The position numbers and the translations under genes were made by a program. From NCBI GenBank assembly GCA_030762935.1, contig CM060886.1:31102509-31166508 (forward strand): 64,000 bases of DNA, read 5' to 3'. Below are positions 23,001 to 33,370 of the stretch, in pieces. The DNA comes from Hymenopus coronatus. Lineage: Eukaryota; Arthropoda; Insecta; Mantodea; Hymenopodidae. How positions within the stretch are numbered: the stretch's first letter is position 1; each line of letters opens with the position of its first letter. The notes beneath the pieces are model-generated. The model was not told the DNA's origin. It saw only the letters and a list, made by a program, of their open reading frames with translations, and made no database searches.

Positions 23001-23560
23001 AGTTGTACAAAATCTATAACATTCCCTTTTAATTACAAAACATATCATATATCGTAAAGGTAAACCTCCAGTTATGTAGATAGACTTGCAGAATGCAAAC
23101 TGCACATTGATGTACATTCATGATACAAGGCGACTATGATAATCCTTATACAGGATAATTCTTTATAATGAATGGGACAAAACAACTTAGTACAATTTTG
23201 GGTGGTTTTAAAGTAGTTTTTGAATATAAAGTGAAAATTACTCGGTTCTATTTTCATTGAAGATTTTACGAAACTTAAATACTTTTCCAAATATTTATTG
23301 GAGGAGATTCAAAGATAAATATTTTATGCGTGTTTAAATACATTTTGAATTAAAACAATACGCACTCCAACTATTATTATACCTTTTGAAATGTTTTCAG
23401 TTTAATCTATTTCGTTAGCCACGATACTATACAACATGACAACACTGTGAGATCGAAAGAAATGCTGTATGTCGTCAGGTGTTGTTTATTGCGCTTATGA
23501 TTTGTTTCCGGAACACGGATTATCAGTTACAAAACGGATACTTTACCAATACCAAGTATC
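23001..23560. other. Unassigned sequence
   Basis: A 72-residue minus frame (23072-23290) has no recognisable motif. Sequence from about 23400 probably belongs to the 5' region of the Tc1-like element below. Confidence 0.3.
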
Positions 23561-23987
23561 TTGAAATGCTACTCGTTTGCTGTGAAACTCATCGTAACTC
23601 GACAGTTACTTCAAGAATTTATCGATAAAGATTTCCAAATAGACGAGCATCATAGGACATTTCTTTTCATCTGTCAAAGAACAGAACAGATACAGAAACC
23701 GTATCTTCTCATGTTGGTTGAAAGAGTTGCCAAAGAAATGTTGCACAAAAAAGAGAATCTATCACTTGGTGAAGTAAAATCTTGGAGACAGCAGCCATAG
23801 TATAGCTCGGACTATTGACGTACCCCATTGACTGTAGAACATTAAAAGAATTACAACTTCAGCGTGCACATTATCTCTCTGAAGCAGGTTATTTTTCGAA
23901 TAGTTTTTTTCAACAAGAAGGGAACTTTACCCTTAAAGTCCTTGAAATGGACGAAGCAGCGTTTACCAGAAATGCAATAGCTAATTA

Positions 23988-24691
23988 GCAGGGCCGTTTT
24001 TTTTTTTCAACCTCCGATAGGCTATAAATAAAAGAAAGTTCATAGAAAACAATTATTTTATTACTAAAAGCTTTGTATTTGTTTTATGGTTACTTTTCAA
24101 CATAATCACCGAAAATATTGAGCTATTTATCGTACCTGTGCACAAGCATTGCAATATCCGCTTCAAAAAATGTTGACGTTGTTTTAAAGATCTTCGTACT
24201 TTACGAAGTTTGCAGAGAGACATTCAAAACAAACTAAGAGGAATGCTGACTTCAGGAATTGTGTTGGTCCATGACAACGCTCGTCCACACACTGCTGGTA
24301 CAACCCATCGTCTCCTTGAACAATTTCAATGGGACATTTTCGATCATCCGCCTTACAGTCCTGACCTGGCACCCAGCGACTTTCACCTTTTCCCTGAACT
24401 GAATATGTGGCTAGAAGGGCAGCCCTTTCAAACCAACAAAGATCTTCAAAACAACATCAATACTCTTTTGAAATCATTGGTGGCAACATTTTTTGAAGCA
24501 GGCATTGCAAAGCTTGTGCACAGGTACGATAAATGTCTCAATGTTTTCGGTGATTATGTTGAAAAGTAACTATAAGTGTACAAAACTTTTAGTGATAAAA
24601 TACTTGTTTTCTATGAACTTGTCTTTTATTTATAACCTATCGAAAGTTGAAAAAAAAAAAAAAGAAAGAAAGAAAAAAAAAAAGGCCTTCG
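23988..24691 (+). mobile_element. Non-autonomous mariner, fold-back form, copy 1
   Basis: About 704 bp flanked by TA on both sides (23986-23987 and 24692-24693). The left end begins GCAGGGCCGTTTTT and the right end finishes AAAGGCCTTCG. The left arm to about 24199 is an inverted copy of the 3' part of the same element: it reads, in reverse, the polyadenylation end, the GTTACTTTTCAACATAATC stop region and the C-terminal coding sequence to AAGATCTTC. The right arm is 24437-24691. Normal mariner terminal repeats are about 30 bp, so both termini here come from the 3' end. The left arm lacks about 26 bp present in the right arm. Confidence 0.85.
24210..24569 (+). pseudogene. Mariner transposase C-terminal part (D34D), 5' half missing
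   Basis: 119 uninterrupted residues ending in TAA. Contains VLVHDNARPHTAG (second catalytic Asp) and SPDLAPSDFHLFPEL (third), with 34 residues between the two aspartates, which defines mariner. The N-terminal DNA-binding domain and first catalytic Asp are absent, so no transposase can be made. No ATG lies in a suitable place; the frame simply begins where the left arm ends. Confidence 0.85.
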
Positions 24692-25080
24692 TACATACTG
24701 CAACACCTGGGCTTGCTAGAATTCACCCGCAAGAGACAAAACATCTTTCAGCGCAGATTTTCCGTAAATGCTGGGTATAAATGACAGGAAATACATTAAT
24801 CGGTTTGTGGATGCTTCCTCAGATTTTAACAGGAACTATGTGCCTTCCATATCTTCAAGAAATGTTACCAGTTCTGCTTGTGGGTGTTCCCCTGGTAGTA
24901 AAAAATAATATGTGACTATTACATAACATTGCAGTTCCGCACATAAGTAGAACCGATATGGCCATCTAGGGAAAACTACATAGAACCTTGGATCGCGCGG
25001 GATGGACCAATAAGACCGCCGGATCTAAATCCAATCGATATGAAAACTCGCGCTTACATTGCATACACTCAATTTTCGTT

Positions 25081-25994
25081 GTAATCATGTGTAATTTTGT
25101 GCTTATTTGTACCGGAAGCGTTTATTTGTCCGTTGCCATAGCAGCAGAAGCTGAAGAATTAAAAGTAAGCTGGTGAATGCAAAGTGAACTTGTTTGAATT
25201 GGAGTAGCAATTATCTCAAAAACGAAAAACTTTATGGAAAAAATTATAAAGGAAAATACTCAAAATAAAGTGAAATTTCATAGTTTAAATGATGATCATA
25301 GGTCACCTTCCACTCTGTATGTAATGAAACGGCATTATATAGATTATGCTTGTATTATTAAAACAAGGAGACAGCAAGTGAAGGTATTAAATAATGTTAA
25401 CAAATTCTAAATTTGTTTGTAAACGAGAATAATGTAAGAGTAGTTTAAATGAGGAATCTGCTAAAAATTTGTACTGTTGTTGATTGAGGGCAATGTAATG
25501 ATATGAATATCATTGTAAGCCTCTCTTTCGATCATAATGGTGACAGGTGCATTACCCAATTATTACAATTGTATCAGCTTACCTTATCTAAGATATGCCA
25601 CATTATTTACAATGCCTACGTCCCATATTACATTGTGTTGTTGTGTTCCTATATCACAACTCGGTGTTAGTAACATTTTATCAGTTTGACTACCTGTTGT
25701 TTCCACAGAGGTGTTGATGGAAGCTGTATGAAAAGCTGGAACTGGAGAGTAGAAAGTATTCCCTATTACTGAAATGAGACACAATTTCTTTTATATGTCT
25801 ACAAAGTTAGAGCCAAATATTATTGCAAAGACATTTATTATAGTTCAAATGGAAGACAGAAGAATTCAGGATGGGTGATTAGCCCGATGTGTGGTATGAA
25901 AGTTAGGAAATGGATCATAGAAAATTACGGTGAAAGGGATGAAAGGAAAGAGATTATGAACCAAATGATATAATGACTGGCGGAGAAAATAGGA
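25081..25994. other. Unassigned sequence
   Basis: No recognisable gene or repeat. A 66-residue minus frame at 25584-25784 has no motif. Confidence 0.4.
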
Positions 25995-26163
25995 GAGCCC
26001 GATGTCTTTAGAGCTTCAAGTTACCCGACATTCGTTATTCTTTTAGAATAGGGAAAATTCTTAAAATCCCTTCTTAAAGGGGCAACTCACCTTGGTCGAG
26101 ATTCGAATCCGGGATCTCTTGAATGTTAAGCAGATACGCTATCACCACACCACAGATGCGCTG
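25995..26163 (-). mobile_element. SINE B, reverse strand, partial
   Basis: On the reverse strand: GGTGTGGTGATAGCGTATCTGC, B box region GGATTCGAATCTCG and GAATGTCGGGTAACTTGAAGC. The 3' end is missing. Confidence 0.7.
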
Positions 26164-27429
26164 TTCCTGAATCTGAAATGGCTGGGTGGATTCAAGTTAA
26201 ATAATAAGGTTAGACGTTTATTTTATAAAGTTGGAAGTAATTGCTTTTATTGAGAATATTGAGAGATTGTGCATGTACTATTTAAAGGTGACTATGCCGA
26301 AAGAATAACAATTCTCTAAAAGCTTGGTTTACTTGGTTGGTCGAGAACTTTTGGAACGCCCCTCGTGTCTTGAATATTGCGTGCTGCCACGGCTCCTTCC
26401 ATCTACGTTTAAAATGTTAGGAATGCATTATGTCTAGGGCTGCCATGTCTGTGCGCGGCCTAATTACCTTAACGAGGAACGCTAATCTTAATATCTGACT
26501 GCACACTTGAAGGCGTCCTCTAGGGAAGCTCATTTCTTTTCAAAACTCTTCACGAAAGAGAGAGAAAGACAAAGAGCGCTTATATTGCTGACGTTCCTTT
26601 TCAAAGGTCAGACAAAGAGCAACAAGCCTTCATATAGGCTGCAAAAGTACATACAACCTGTTGCTTCACTATGCATTTGCGCAGTTAAATTGCTTTGCTT
26701 ACGCTTAGTGAACAAAACAAGTGGTTTGCGTTAGTTGCCAATTCTTCTCATCCTTCCAAAATGGCGCGTTTTAAAAAGCTGTGTAATGGCAGGCGCTGGC
26801 AGTTTTACATATGAAAACCACGTAAATTTACCATACAGTTAACTTAAACCAGGGTGTCCAGTTCCGACATTTTACCGTAACCCGGCACGGATCAAGTGGC
26901 CACAAGTTAGACATATTTTTAAAAATGTAATACAAGAGTTTTCAACAAATTGCCCTCTCCCGGGTAAGTTTGATTTCACTAAGCTGCCTTGAAACTGTTT
27001 AATAATAAATTATGTAGTTGAGATAATGAATAAAAAATACTTGTTTTTAATACTCAGTAGGGAATCTTTTAAGACTTACCTATTTGTTTTCAGTGTAGTT
27101 TATACAACTGGAAATTATAAGAGGTAGATAGGTAATTGTTAAAGGATATTTATAGCATATAATTTATGTTGAATGAAAGCTTGATTAATACATTTAGAAA
27201 CATCAACCGTTATTCGTTTATATTGTAAGAAAAAGCTCTTTATTGCTTCAAAAATGTGTATACAAAGAAAATAGTTTTTATTCCGATTCTTTACAACAAT
27301 TTTTTCGCTTCGAGCAATCGCAATTCTTGTCTCTCCTCTTAAGAGTATCTACTCCAGTCAAAAACTGACTCACCTGGATTGCAGCTGCTCCTTTTATAGC
27401 TGTCGAAGAAGTTAACAGAAATGTTACCT
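26164..27429. other. Unassigned sequence preceding the GC-rich LINE
   Basis: A 75-residue frame at 26507-26734 is Lys/Arg-rich without a motif. No Rep1 or SINE blocks. Composition changes sharply at about 27430. Confidence 0.35.
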
Positions 27430-27735
27430 TTCCATCCTAGCCCTTCATCCTAATGTCATCCTGGCCGGGGACTTCAATGCCAAACATCTGCGTTGGCATT
27501 GCGGCCCCCGGGCGGACGCCCGAGGCAATGATATCATACGCATGATAGATGCGGACCCTCAACTCAGAGTAGAGGGCCCCTGGCAACACACACACCATCC
27601 ACGAGGTCAAGGACGGGCATCCGTTATTGACTTCGCGATCATCAAACAATTCCCTTTTCATACATCTCTCACTTCGATCAACGCACTTCATTCTGATCAT
27701 AATCCCGTGTTAGCTGAGGTTAACACACGGGTTGC
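27430..27735 (+). pseudogene. LINE endonuclease C-terminal half
   Basis: HPNVILAGDFNAKHLRWHCG (the GDFN motif, about 27448-27507), ARGNDIIRMID, VEGPWQHTHHP, VIDFAI and ALHSDHNPVLAEV (the SDHNP motif, about 27685-27723). This is the second half of the endonuclease that nicks the insertion site. A frameshift separates it from the RT frame at 27859. Confidence 0.75.
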
Positions 27736-27858
27736 CAGTCATGACGCGACGTTGACTGGGAATGCGTCAGGGTTTGCCTCAATGACTCCATCCCGCCGAA
27801 CCCTAGGATCACAGACATCCCATCCCTAGAGGCTGCGGTCCAATCCTTTACCTCCATC

Positions 27859-29736
27859 GTGGTGCGAACTGCCCATAACCTAACCGTTCACACCCCAGCA
27901 CCTCTACACCCGGATGTCCTTCCCCTTGAACTCCATCTGCTCGTACACCGTTCCTGGGCTGCCCGCAGACTTTACCAGCGTCACCGCACGCCACATAACC
28001 GAGCACTCCTGAGGCGTTTACGCCGAGAGGTCCGGACCCGACTACGCGAGCACAGGGTGCGAGCGTGGGAGGAGACGATGACCGGCTTGAGGCTCGAGGA
28101 TGGCGACGTGTGGAGGATTGCCAAAGCTCTCCGACACCGCGGGGGTCAAATCACCTCCCCAATCCAAGGCACCCAAGGCCTGGCTAATGAACCCCGAGCC
28201 AAAGCCGATGTGTTCGCTGACTACCTCGAAAGGACTATGAGGCCACGAGAAGACCCCCAGGACGAAGACTTCTCGGACCGTGCTCGGCGGGAGGTACGTC
28301 GATACCTTCGACGTCCCCCCGACGAGGCGGACCGACTTCCCGTCATCCGACCCAGTGAACTCCAGGGCGCACTCCGGCGTCTCAACCCCAAAAAGGCAGC
28401 GGGTCCTGACGGACTAACCCCCGCCATGCTCCGATGCCTTCCCATCAAGGCGGTACTCTTTCTAACCAAGGTTTTCAACATGTGCCTCACCTTGTGCCAC
28501 TTTCCACGCGAGTGGAGGGAGGCCCGGGTGATATGCATCTTGAAGTCGGGGAAAGACCCGTTACACCCATCCAACTACCGATCCATCAGTCTCCTATCAG
28601 TTCTCTCGAAGGTTTTCGAGAGGCTAATACTAGTCCGCTTGTCCCCTCTCTTGGGCGACATTCAAGCCATCCCAGATCACCAGTTTGTTTTCGTCCTGGG
28701 CATTCTACACCCCAGCAACTACTGAGAGTGGTGGAGGCCGCTGCCCTGGGTTTCCAGGACAGAGCCTACACTACGGCGGTGTCGCTGGACGTGGAGAAAG
28801 CCTCTCTACGACCTGGCACGCGGGTCTGCTCCTCAAACTCTCATCCGACTGGAGCTCCCGACACATATACACCTACTACACTCATACCTTAAACACAGAT
28901 ATTTTGTAGTTTCAGTTGCGGGATTCAAATCAACACCTACGCCAATAAGAGGCGGAGTCCTCGAAGGCTCTGTACTTTCCCCCACGCTCTTTAGCGTCTA
29001 CATGGCCGACCTACCAACAGTGCAGCAAGTCAACATAGCCCAGTATGCTGATGACGTGCTGTTATACTGTACAAACAAACACCCACGCAGAGCCTTCAAC
29101 CCCATTCAGAGACACCTCTGCCTCATCCAAGAGTGGTGCGAGCGTTGACGATTGTCCATAAATCCGGAGAAAAGCCGCGCTATTCTCTTCACCAAGCGCC
29201 GCTTTCCCGCAAACTTCCCCACATTCACGTACCTCAGACGAAGGATACAATGGAGCAACACCATCACCTACTTGGGGGTGAAGCTTGACAGGGGCATCAC
29301 TTTTAGGGAGCACATCAGGGGGCTGTGGTGCCGGGGCAATGGGGCTGCGGCCTCACTGTACCCGATGCTGAGGTCCTCGATGACGGTTCCCCTTAAGTTG
29401 CGCCTTTTAAGGGCTCTCATAATCCCCTTGTTAATCTACGCCTGTGAGATCTGGGGCATGGCGGCAGACTCCAGTCTGCTGTTGCTTCAGCGGGTACAGA
29501 ATAGGTGTCTTCGGGCTATCTATTCTGTGCCTAGAGGCTTTCCAACGAGACTCCTGCACGAAGCCTCTGGTCTACCATACCTGGAGGACGAGATTAGGCG
29601 TCGGGCAACAAAATTCAACGAAGGGTTACGATTCCATCGGAGCGCCCTCGTTAGGTCTCTTGGGGATTACGATCCCACAAACCGCCGCTTCAGGCTATAC
29701 CGGCTTCCCCGCATGGCTTGCGGGCATCCCCGGTAA
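27859..29736 (+). pseudogene. LINE reverse transcriptase, frameshifted
   Basis: 27859-28690: Arg-rich linker, then LRRLNPKKAAGPDGLTPAMLR, FPREWREARVICILKSGKDP and NYRSISLLSVLSKVFERLI, ending DHQFVF. A shift leads to FRPGHSTPQQLLRVVEAA (about 28689-28742) and VSLDVEKA (motif A, damaged). From about 28940 one frame gives GGVLEGSVLSPTLFSVYMAD (motif B), AQYADDVLLYC (motif C, intact Asp-Asp, about 29038-29070), a TGA at 29146-29148 where a Trp codon is expected, then SINPEKSRAILF and TYLGVKLDRGITFREHI to the stop near 29736. Jockey-clade by motif wording (inference). Confidence 0.75.
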
Positions 29737-29849
29737 CGAAGGAGCACCACCAACAGCTGCTACGTCTAAGCTCCTTATAATCCTTCAAGAGTTGCTTGGA
29801 TTCAAAATTAAAACCTCAAAACAAACATTTTGATTAACACACACCAGCG

Positions 29850-30142
29850 GTGCACAAGGGCCGTTGCACCATGAAGGCAACCGTCGAGGGGCAATGTTTG
29901 CCTCCTCCTGTCACTCCACAACCCCAAAACACACCCGCCATCCTGCAAAACCCACAATCCCGTCAGAACGTGGTTAAGTTCTCTCCGAGAACAGGGACAC
30001 GTCTAGCACACCTCGGGCTGCCCTCAGCCTGCCAATTGCACTGGACTGAACAGAAATGTCCATAAGTTGCGAATGTTCTTGTATATTTCCATTGTCGCAT
30101 TTTGTCCAGGCAAGGCATTCCAAGGCTGAGCTAAGTGCCGCC
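29850..30142 (+). pseudogene. Possible LINE gag (ORF1) remnant downstream of the RT
   Basis: Frames read HKGRCTMKATVEGQCLPP, TPQPQNTPAILQNPQS, NVVKFSPRTGT and LPSACQLHWTEQKCP, then PGKAFQG. This loosely follows the gag order of Jockey elements (TVE.....GQC..C.., NPPRCVKC, C..C...H....CP, PGKSF), but most expected cysteines are lost. If correct, gag lies after pol, so a second element or a rearrangement is present. The match is weak. Confidence 0.3.
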
Positions 30143-30461
30143 ACTCTACACGCGTATCGCCCTCCGTAGTGTAGTGGTTACCATGCTGGCTTCATATATC
30201 TAAGGTTGCGGGTTCAAACCCGGCGGAGGACGATGGGTTTTTTCGGGTGTATAAATCCTTAGCATGGCTTCCTTCGAAAGGGAAGTACAGCCGTTGGTCC
30301 CGTGTCGTAGATTTACGGCACGTAAAATAACCTCAAGCCTGATAAAGAGGCCTCTGAGCAAAATTAACTGGTCTTTCACGCCGAATCTAGAATGGGACGC
30401 TGAGAACTACAGTAGTTAAAGAGCGTCCGTAAATAAAACTCCATTTCATTTACTCTACACG
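30143..30461 (+). mobile_element. SINE A, full-length, with 10-bp target-site duplication
   Basis: The element 30153-30451 is flanked by direct repeats ACTCTACACG at 30143-30152 and 30452-30461. A box in GTAGTGTAGTGGTTACCATGC, B box in GCGGGTTCAAACCCGGCGG, then GCCGTTGGTCCCGTGTCG, AGAGGCCTCTGAGC and an end ACTCCATTTCATTT. The duplication is direct evidence of retroposition by LINE machinery. The target lies next to the possible gag remnant. Confidence 0.92.
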
Positions 30462-31344
30462 TGTTATGAGAGTGCATGCGGCTACATAAAGGAAGCCGAC
30501 TGAACACGTGCAAGAATCGGCTATAATCTTGTCAAAACAAACTGTTAACACACGTGCGGACATAACGGGACAGCAATGCGTAGTCACAATATGTTCCAAT
30601 ATTTTAAGTAGTATAATTTAACATTTTGAAATAATTATTCATTTTTTTTTCCCATTAAGTTGTAATATTAAGTTTAAGGCACAATGTGTTTGTTATATTT
30701 TAGAACTATGGAAGCACTTTATGGTGGGAGAGCTAAAATAGCACTGCAATTTAAAACAGCCAGCATTAAGGGGTTAGTACACACACCTGGGGTTATAGTG
30801 TGCCTGTTTCATACAGAATACCCATTCTGAGATCTTTTCGCTATTTTTGGTTCAGAAACCTTTAAGACGCTGTAAGGGGGAGATAAGGTCGTCACGTGCC
30901 TGTACCAGCAGCTACCTCAAAGAGCTAATACCCGTAACCGACCTGGACACGAGCAACTCTTTGATACCTTCGCCCTTTAGACTGCCTAAAATATCTCTGA
31001 ACAAATAATAATAAAACGTTGCATAAAGTCGATATTAAGAGTTGGCATCTTTTGAACAAAATATACAACTTTGCTTGTAGGTGAGTTGTTTTTTTTCTTT
31101 TTCGGAATAAAGGAAATGCTTACTACAACAGCATGTATGTAATTCCGCCCGTTAATGGAAGTCATCCAATGCCCTGGCCAAATACAGCAGAATTTTCCTA
31201 GTTACTACGTAACTCCTTATTTGCACCTTAAACAGTTGACTGTCGGTTCAGTGTTCTATGCGCTTCTGCGCAGGTACTTACAACAAAATGCGTATAGAAG
31301 CCACATCAACCTAGTTTATAATAATTTAACTGGAGCAGAAGATA
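30462..31344. other. Unassigned sequence
   Basis: No repeat family or gene recognised. A 66-residue frame at 31155-31355 has no motif. Confidence 0.4.
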
Positions 31345-31551
31345 TAAACATCTGATGTGCTCCATTAACATGATGTTTTCTACCTCTTCTACATACAAAA
31401 TGTTTAAACAATTCTTCTTCTTTCTACTCCATGCTCATTGAGACAAGCTTTAGCAGAAGGTTTTATTGCTTTGTACCTTATAAGTAGAACGAAACTATAT
31501 GGTGGAATACATTAGGCTAAAGCGATAGTCTAACGTTTTGTCATTAAAATG

Positions 31552-31598
<47 letters not shown>

Positions 31599-31762
31599 AC
31601 ACTCACACACACACACTACTGACATTTATCCAATGTTTATACAGGGGGTCTCAAAACATATTTCTGGTGAAATCTCGGAATCGAATTTTTGGATGGAATA
31701 CAATACCTTCTCTACCTACTATGTGCATGCATGTATGTGCTAGAGAAAGTAAAAATAATTTG
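31345..31762 (+). repeat. Rep1, internally deleted, with (CT)n in place of (CA)n
   Basis: L end CATCTGATGTGCTCC, left blocks to AAGCGATAGTC, then (CT)n at 31551-31597 and (CA)n at 31598-31615, then the right blocks to GCTAGAGAAAGTAAAAAT. The middle 400-500 bp is missing. Confidence 0.8.
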
Positions 31763-31939
31763 TAGAGAAGCAATTAAAACACCTAGGTTTTTTTTCTTTC
31801 AGTACATCTTACCTTAGGCACAGGAATTATGGTATTCCATATAGCGATTTTACTGGCTTTGAGTTCCCCAAAAATAAAAGTTTAATTATCAACTGCTTTG
31901 TATTTACGTTAAGTCGGAAGAAGTACCAACCGAAAGTCG

Positions 31940-32280
31940 GACATCGAGCTTTTTTCCACCGGAAATACATCCTTTGATATTTCCTGGATCCAAAGAGGAA
32001 TTTTTGGAAAAAATAATTACCGCACCATTTGTACGTAATATGTATGTGTGCGCGTGCGTGCACCAGTATGTGAACAGTATTGTTCAGTAAGGAATAGTCG
32101 CGTAAATGCCTAACTTAATAATAGAAACGTATGATTTTATTGATGTCAGACGAAGATTTAAAAAAAAAAATCTCCAACTTTTAAATGGGACAATTTTTGT
32201 TTCTTATTTATTTCCCCAAAAATGGCTCTGACGGTTTTGTTTAAAGTGTATATTTACAGATACTGGAACAAGAATAACTT
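31940..32280 (-). repeat. Rep1 fragment, reverse strand
   Basis: CACCGGAAATACATCCTTTG, a TGTGTGCGCGTGCGTG site at 32044-32059, GACGAAGATTT and AATGGCTCTGACGGTTTTG in reverse Rep1 order; diverged. Confidence 0.5.
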
Positions 32281-32664
32281 ATAGATTCATCTAACAAAAT
32301 AGATAATTCCATTTTAGTTTTATATCCACGATGAACCATAATAATATATAAAACAGCTTACCAAGAGAAAATATACAGCTCATTTAATTATATAATTATA
32401 GGAAAACAACAACAACAACAACAAAAACGTAGGATTGACCGTTTATGAAACAATCGTAATATAATGTTTAAAGTTTCTCAACTTGAAATCAGTTTTATTT
32501 CCCAATAATAAACACTTGAGAATATTTATTTTCTCTCTTTTCTTATGGGTTAATGCAAAAAAAGAAAAAAATGGCTTGTGATAAAATACACAAATGCCAT
32601 TTTGGGTCTTGTAAATTACCAAATATTCCACATTTTGAAATAATTTTAGTCAGATTTTCCCTTT
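32281..32664. other. Unassigned AT-rich sequence
   Basis: Contains (CAA)n at about 32405-32425. Nothing else recognised. Confidence 0.35.
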
Positions 32665-32939
32665 ACTAGAGCCAGATGGATAAAATAGAGAATTTCACCG
32701 TCTTATATAGATAGTATATGAATGTATGATATACATACATTTGTATAACTGGTACCTATGAAAAATCAATCGTTAGAGCCATTCTGAAAACCGTTTAAAA
32801 ACCGAAGTTAATACACACCATCTTCCCTTAACGATTGATTTTTCATAGGTACCAGTTATACAAATGTATGTATATCATACATTCATATACTATCTAAATA
32901 AGACGATGAAATTCTCTATTTTATCCATCTGGCTCTAGT
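32665..32939. repeat. Near-perfect 111-bp inverted repeat with 53-bp loop
   Basis: Left arm 32665-32775 (ACTAGAGCCAGATGG...AATCAATCGTTA), right arm 32829-32939 (TAACGATTGATTTTTC...GGCTCTAGT). I count two mismatches in 111 pairs. The loop starts GAGCCATTCTGAAAACC, which joins the left arm's ATCGTTA in the order of the Rep1 block ATCGTTAGAGCCATTTTTGA, so the inversion appears to have formed in or beside a Rep1 copy. CTAG occurs at both outer ends. Confidence 0.93.
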
Positions 32940-33287
32940 TCTAAACAATATTGTTGTTCTTCTTCCTCTCGAAATCCTACTATATTTTATATTCAATGGC
33001 ATTGTTTACGCGATTAAATAGTACCTAACACCGTATGTTAAACCCGATTGGAAATCTTAGCAGCAACAAGGTGCAAAAATCCAAAGTGTCCCATTCACAT
33101 GACTTTCTACATGTCTGCAACAAAGTTTCATATAGGTAGAGTGGAAACAAGAGAATACACTAGGTTAAAACGGTAGTCAATCATCTAAAAGTTAACTGAA
33201 ATTCGATTCTCTTTGCTTGGCCAGGAATAAAACAAAGAATAAAACGGATGACGAATTCCTGTTTGAGAACAGTATAAGTATTTTGAA

Positions 33288-33368
<81 letters not shown>
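33288..33368. repeat. (CT)n then (TA)n microsatellite
   Basis: (CT) runs 33288-33310 and passes directly into (TA) to 33368, where the MITE begins. Confidence 0.97.

Positions 33369-33370
<2 letters not shown>

Larger units (their letters stand above)
23561..25080 (+). pseudogene. Tc1-like (IS630 superfamily) transposase pseudogene, split by a mariner insertion
   Basis: Pieces on both sides of the mariner derivative (23988-24691) line up with one DDE transposase type common in arthropods. Before it: FIDKDFQIDEHHRTFLFICQR (N-terminal region), LQLQRAHYLSEAGYF and LEMDEAAFTRNA (first catalytic Asp, about 23945-23980). After it: RFSVNAG, TLIGLWMLPQILTG, YLQEMLPVLL, HNIAVPHI (second motif, Asp changed to Asn) and RPPDLNPIDM (third motif, about 25012-25045). 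Stops and frameshifts occur throughout. The insertion lies immediately after the first catalytic motif. Confidence 0.65.
27430..29736 (+). mobile_element. GC-rich Jockey-clade LINE, 5'-truncated, few disruptions
   Basis: An abrupt island of G+C-rich, codon-structured sequence in an AT-rich window. It begins within the endonuclease and runs through the complete RT to the thumb. Only a handful of frameshifts, one nonsense codon in the last segment and one short damaged block (28725-28930) disrupt it, so it is younger than the LINEs at 2632 and 9290. The 5' truncation is typical of target-primed insertion. No A-tail or target duplication was found at 29737, perhaps because other retroelement sequence follows. 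Confidence 0.8.

Noticed and set aside
28221..28574. 117-residue minus frame, Arg/Ser-rich
   Set aside because: Antisense shadow of the GC-rich LINE RT, where high GC removes stop codons.
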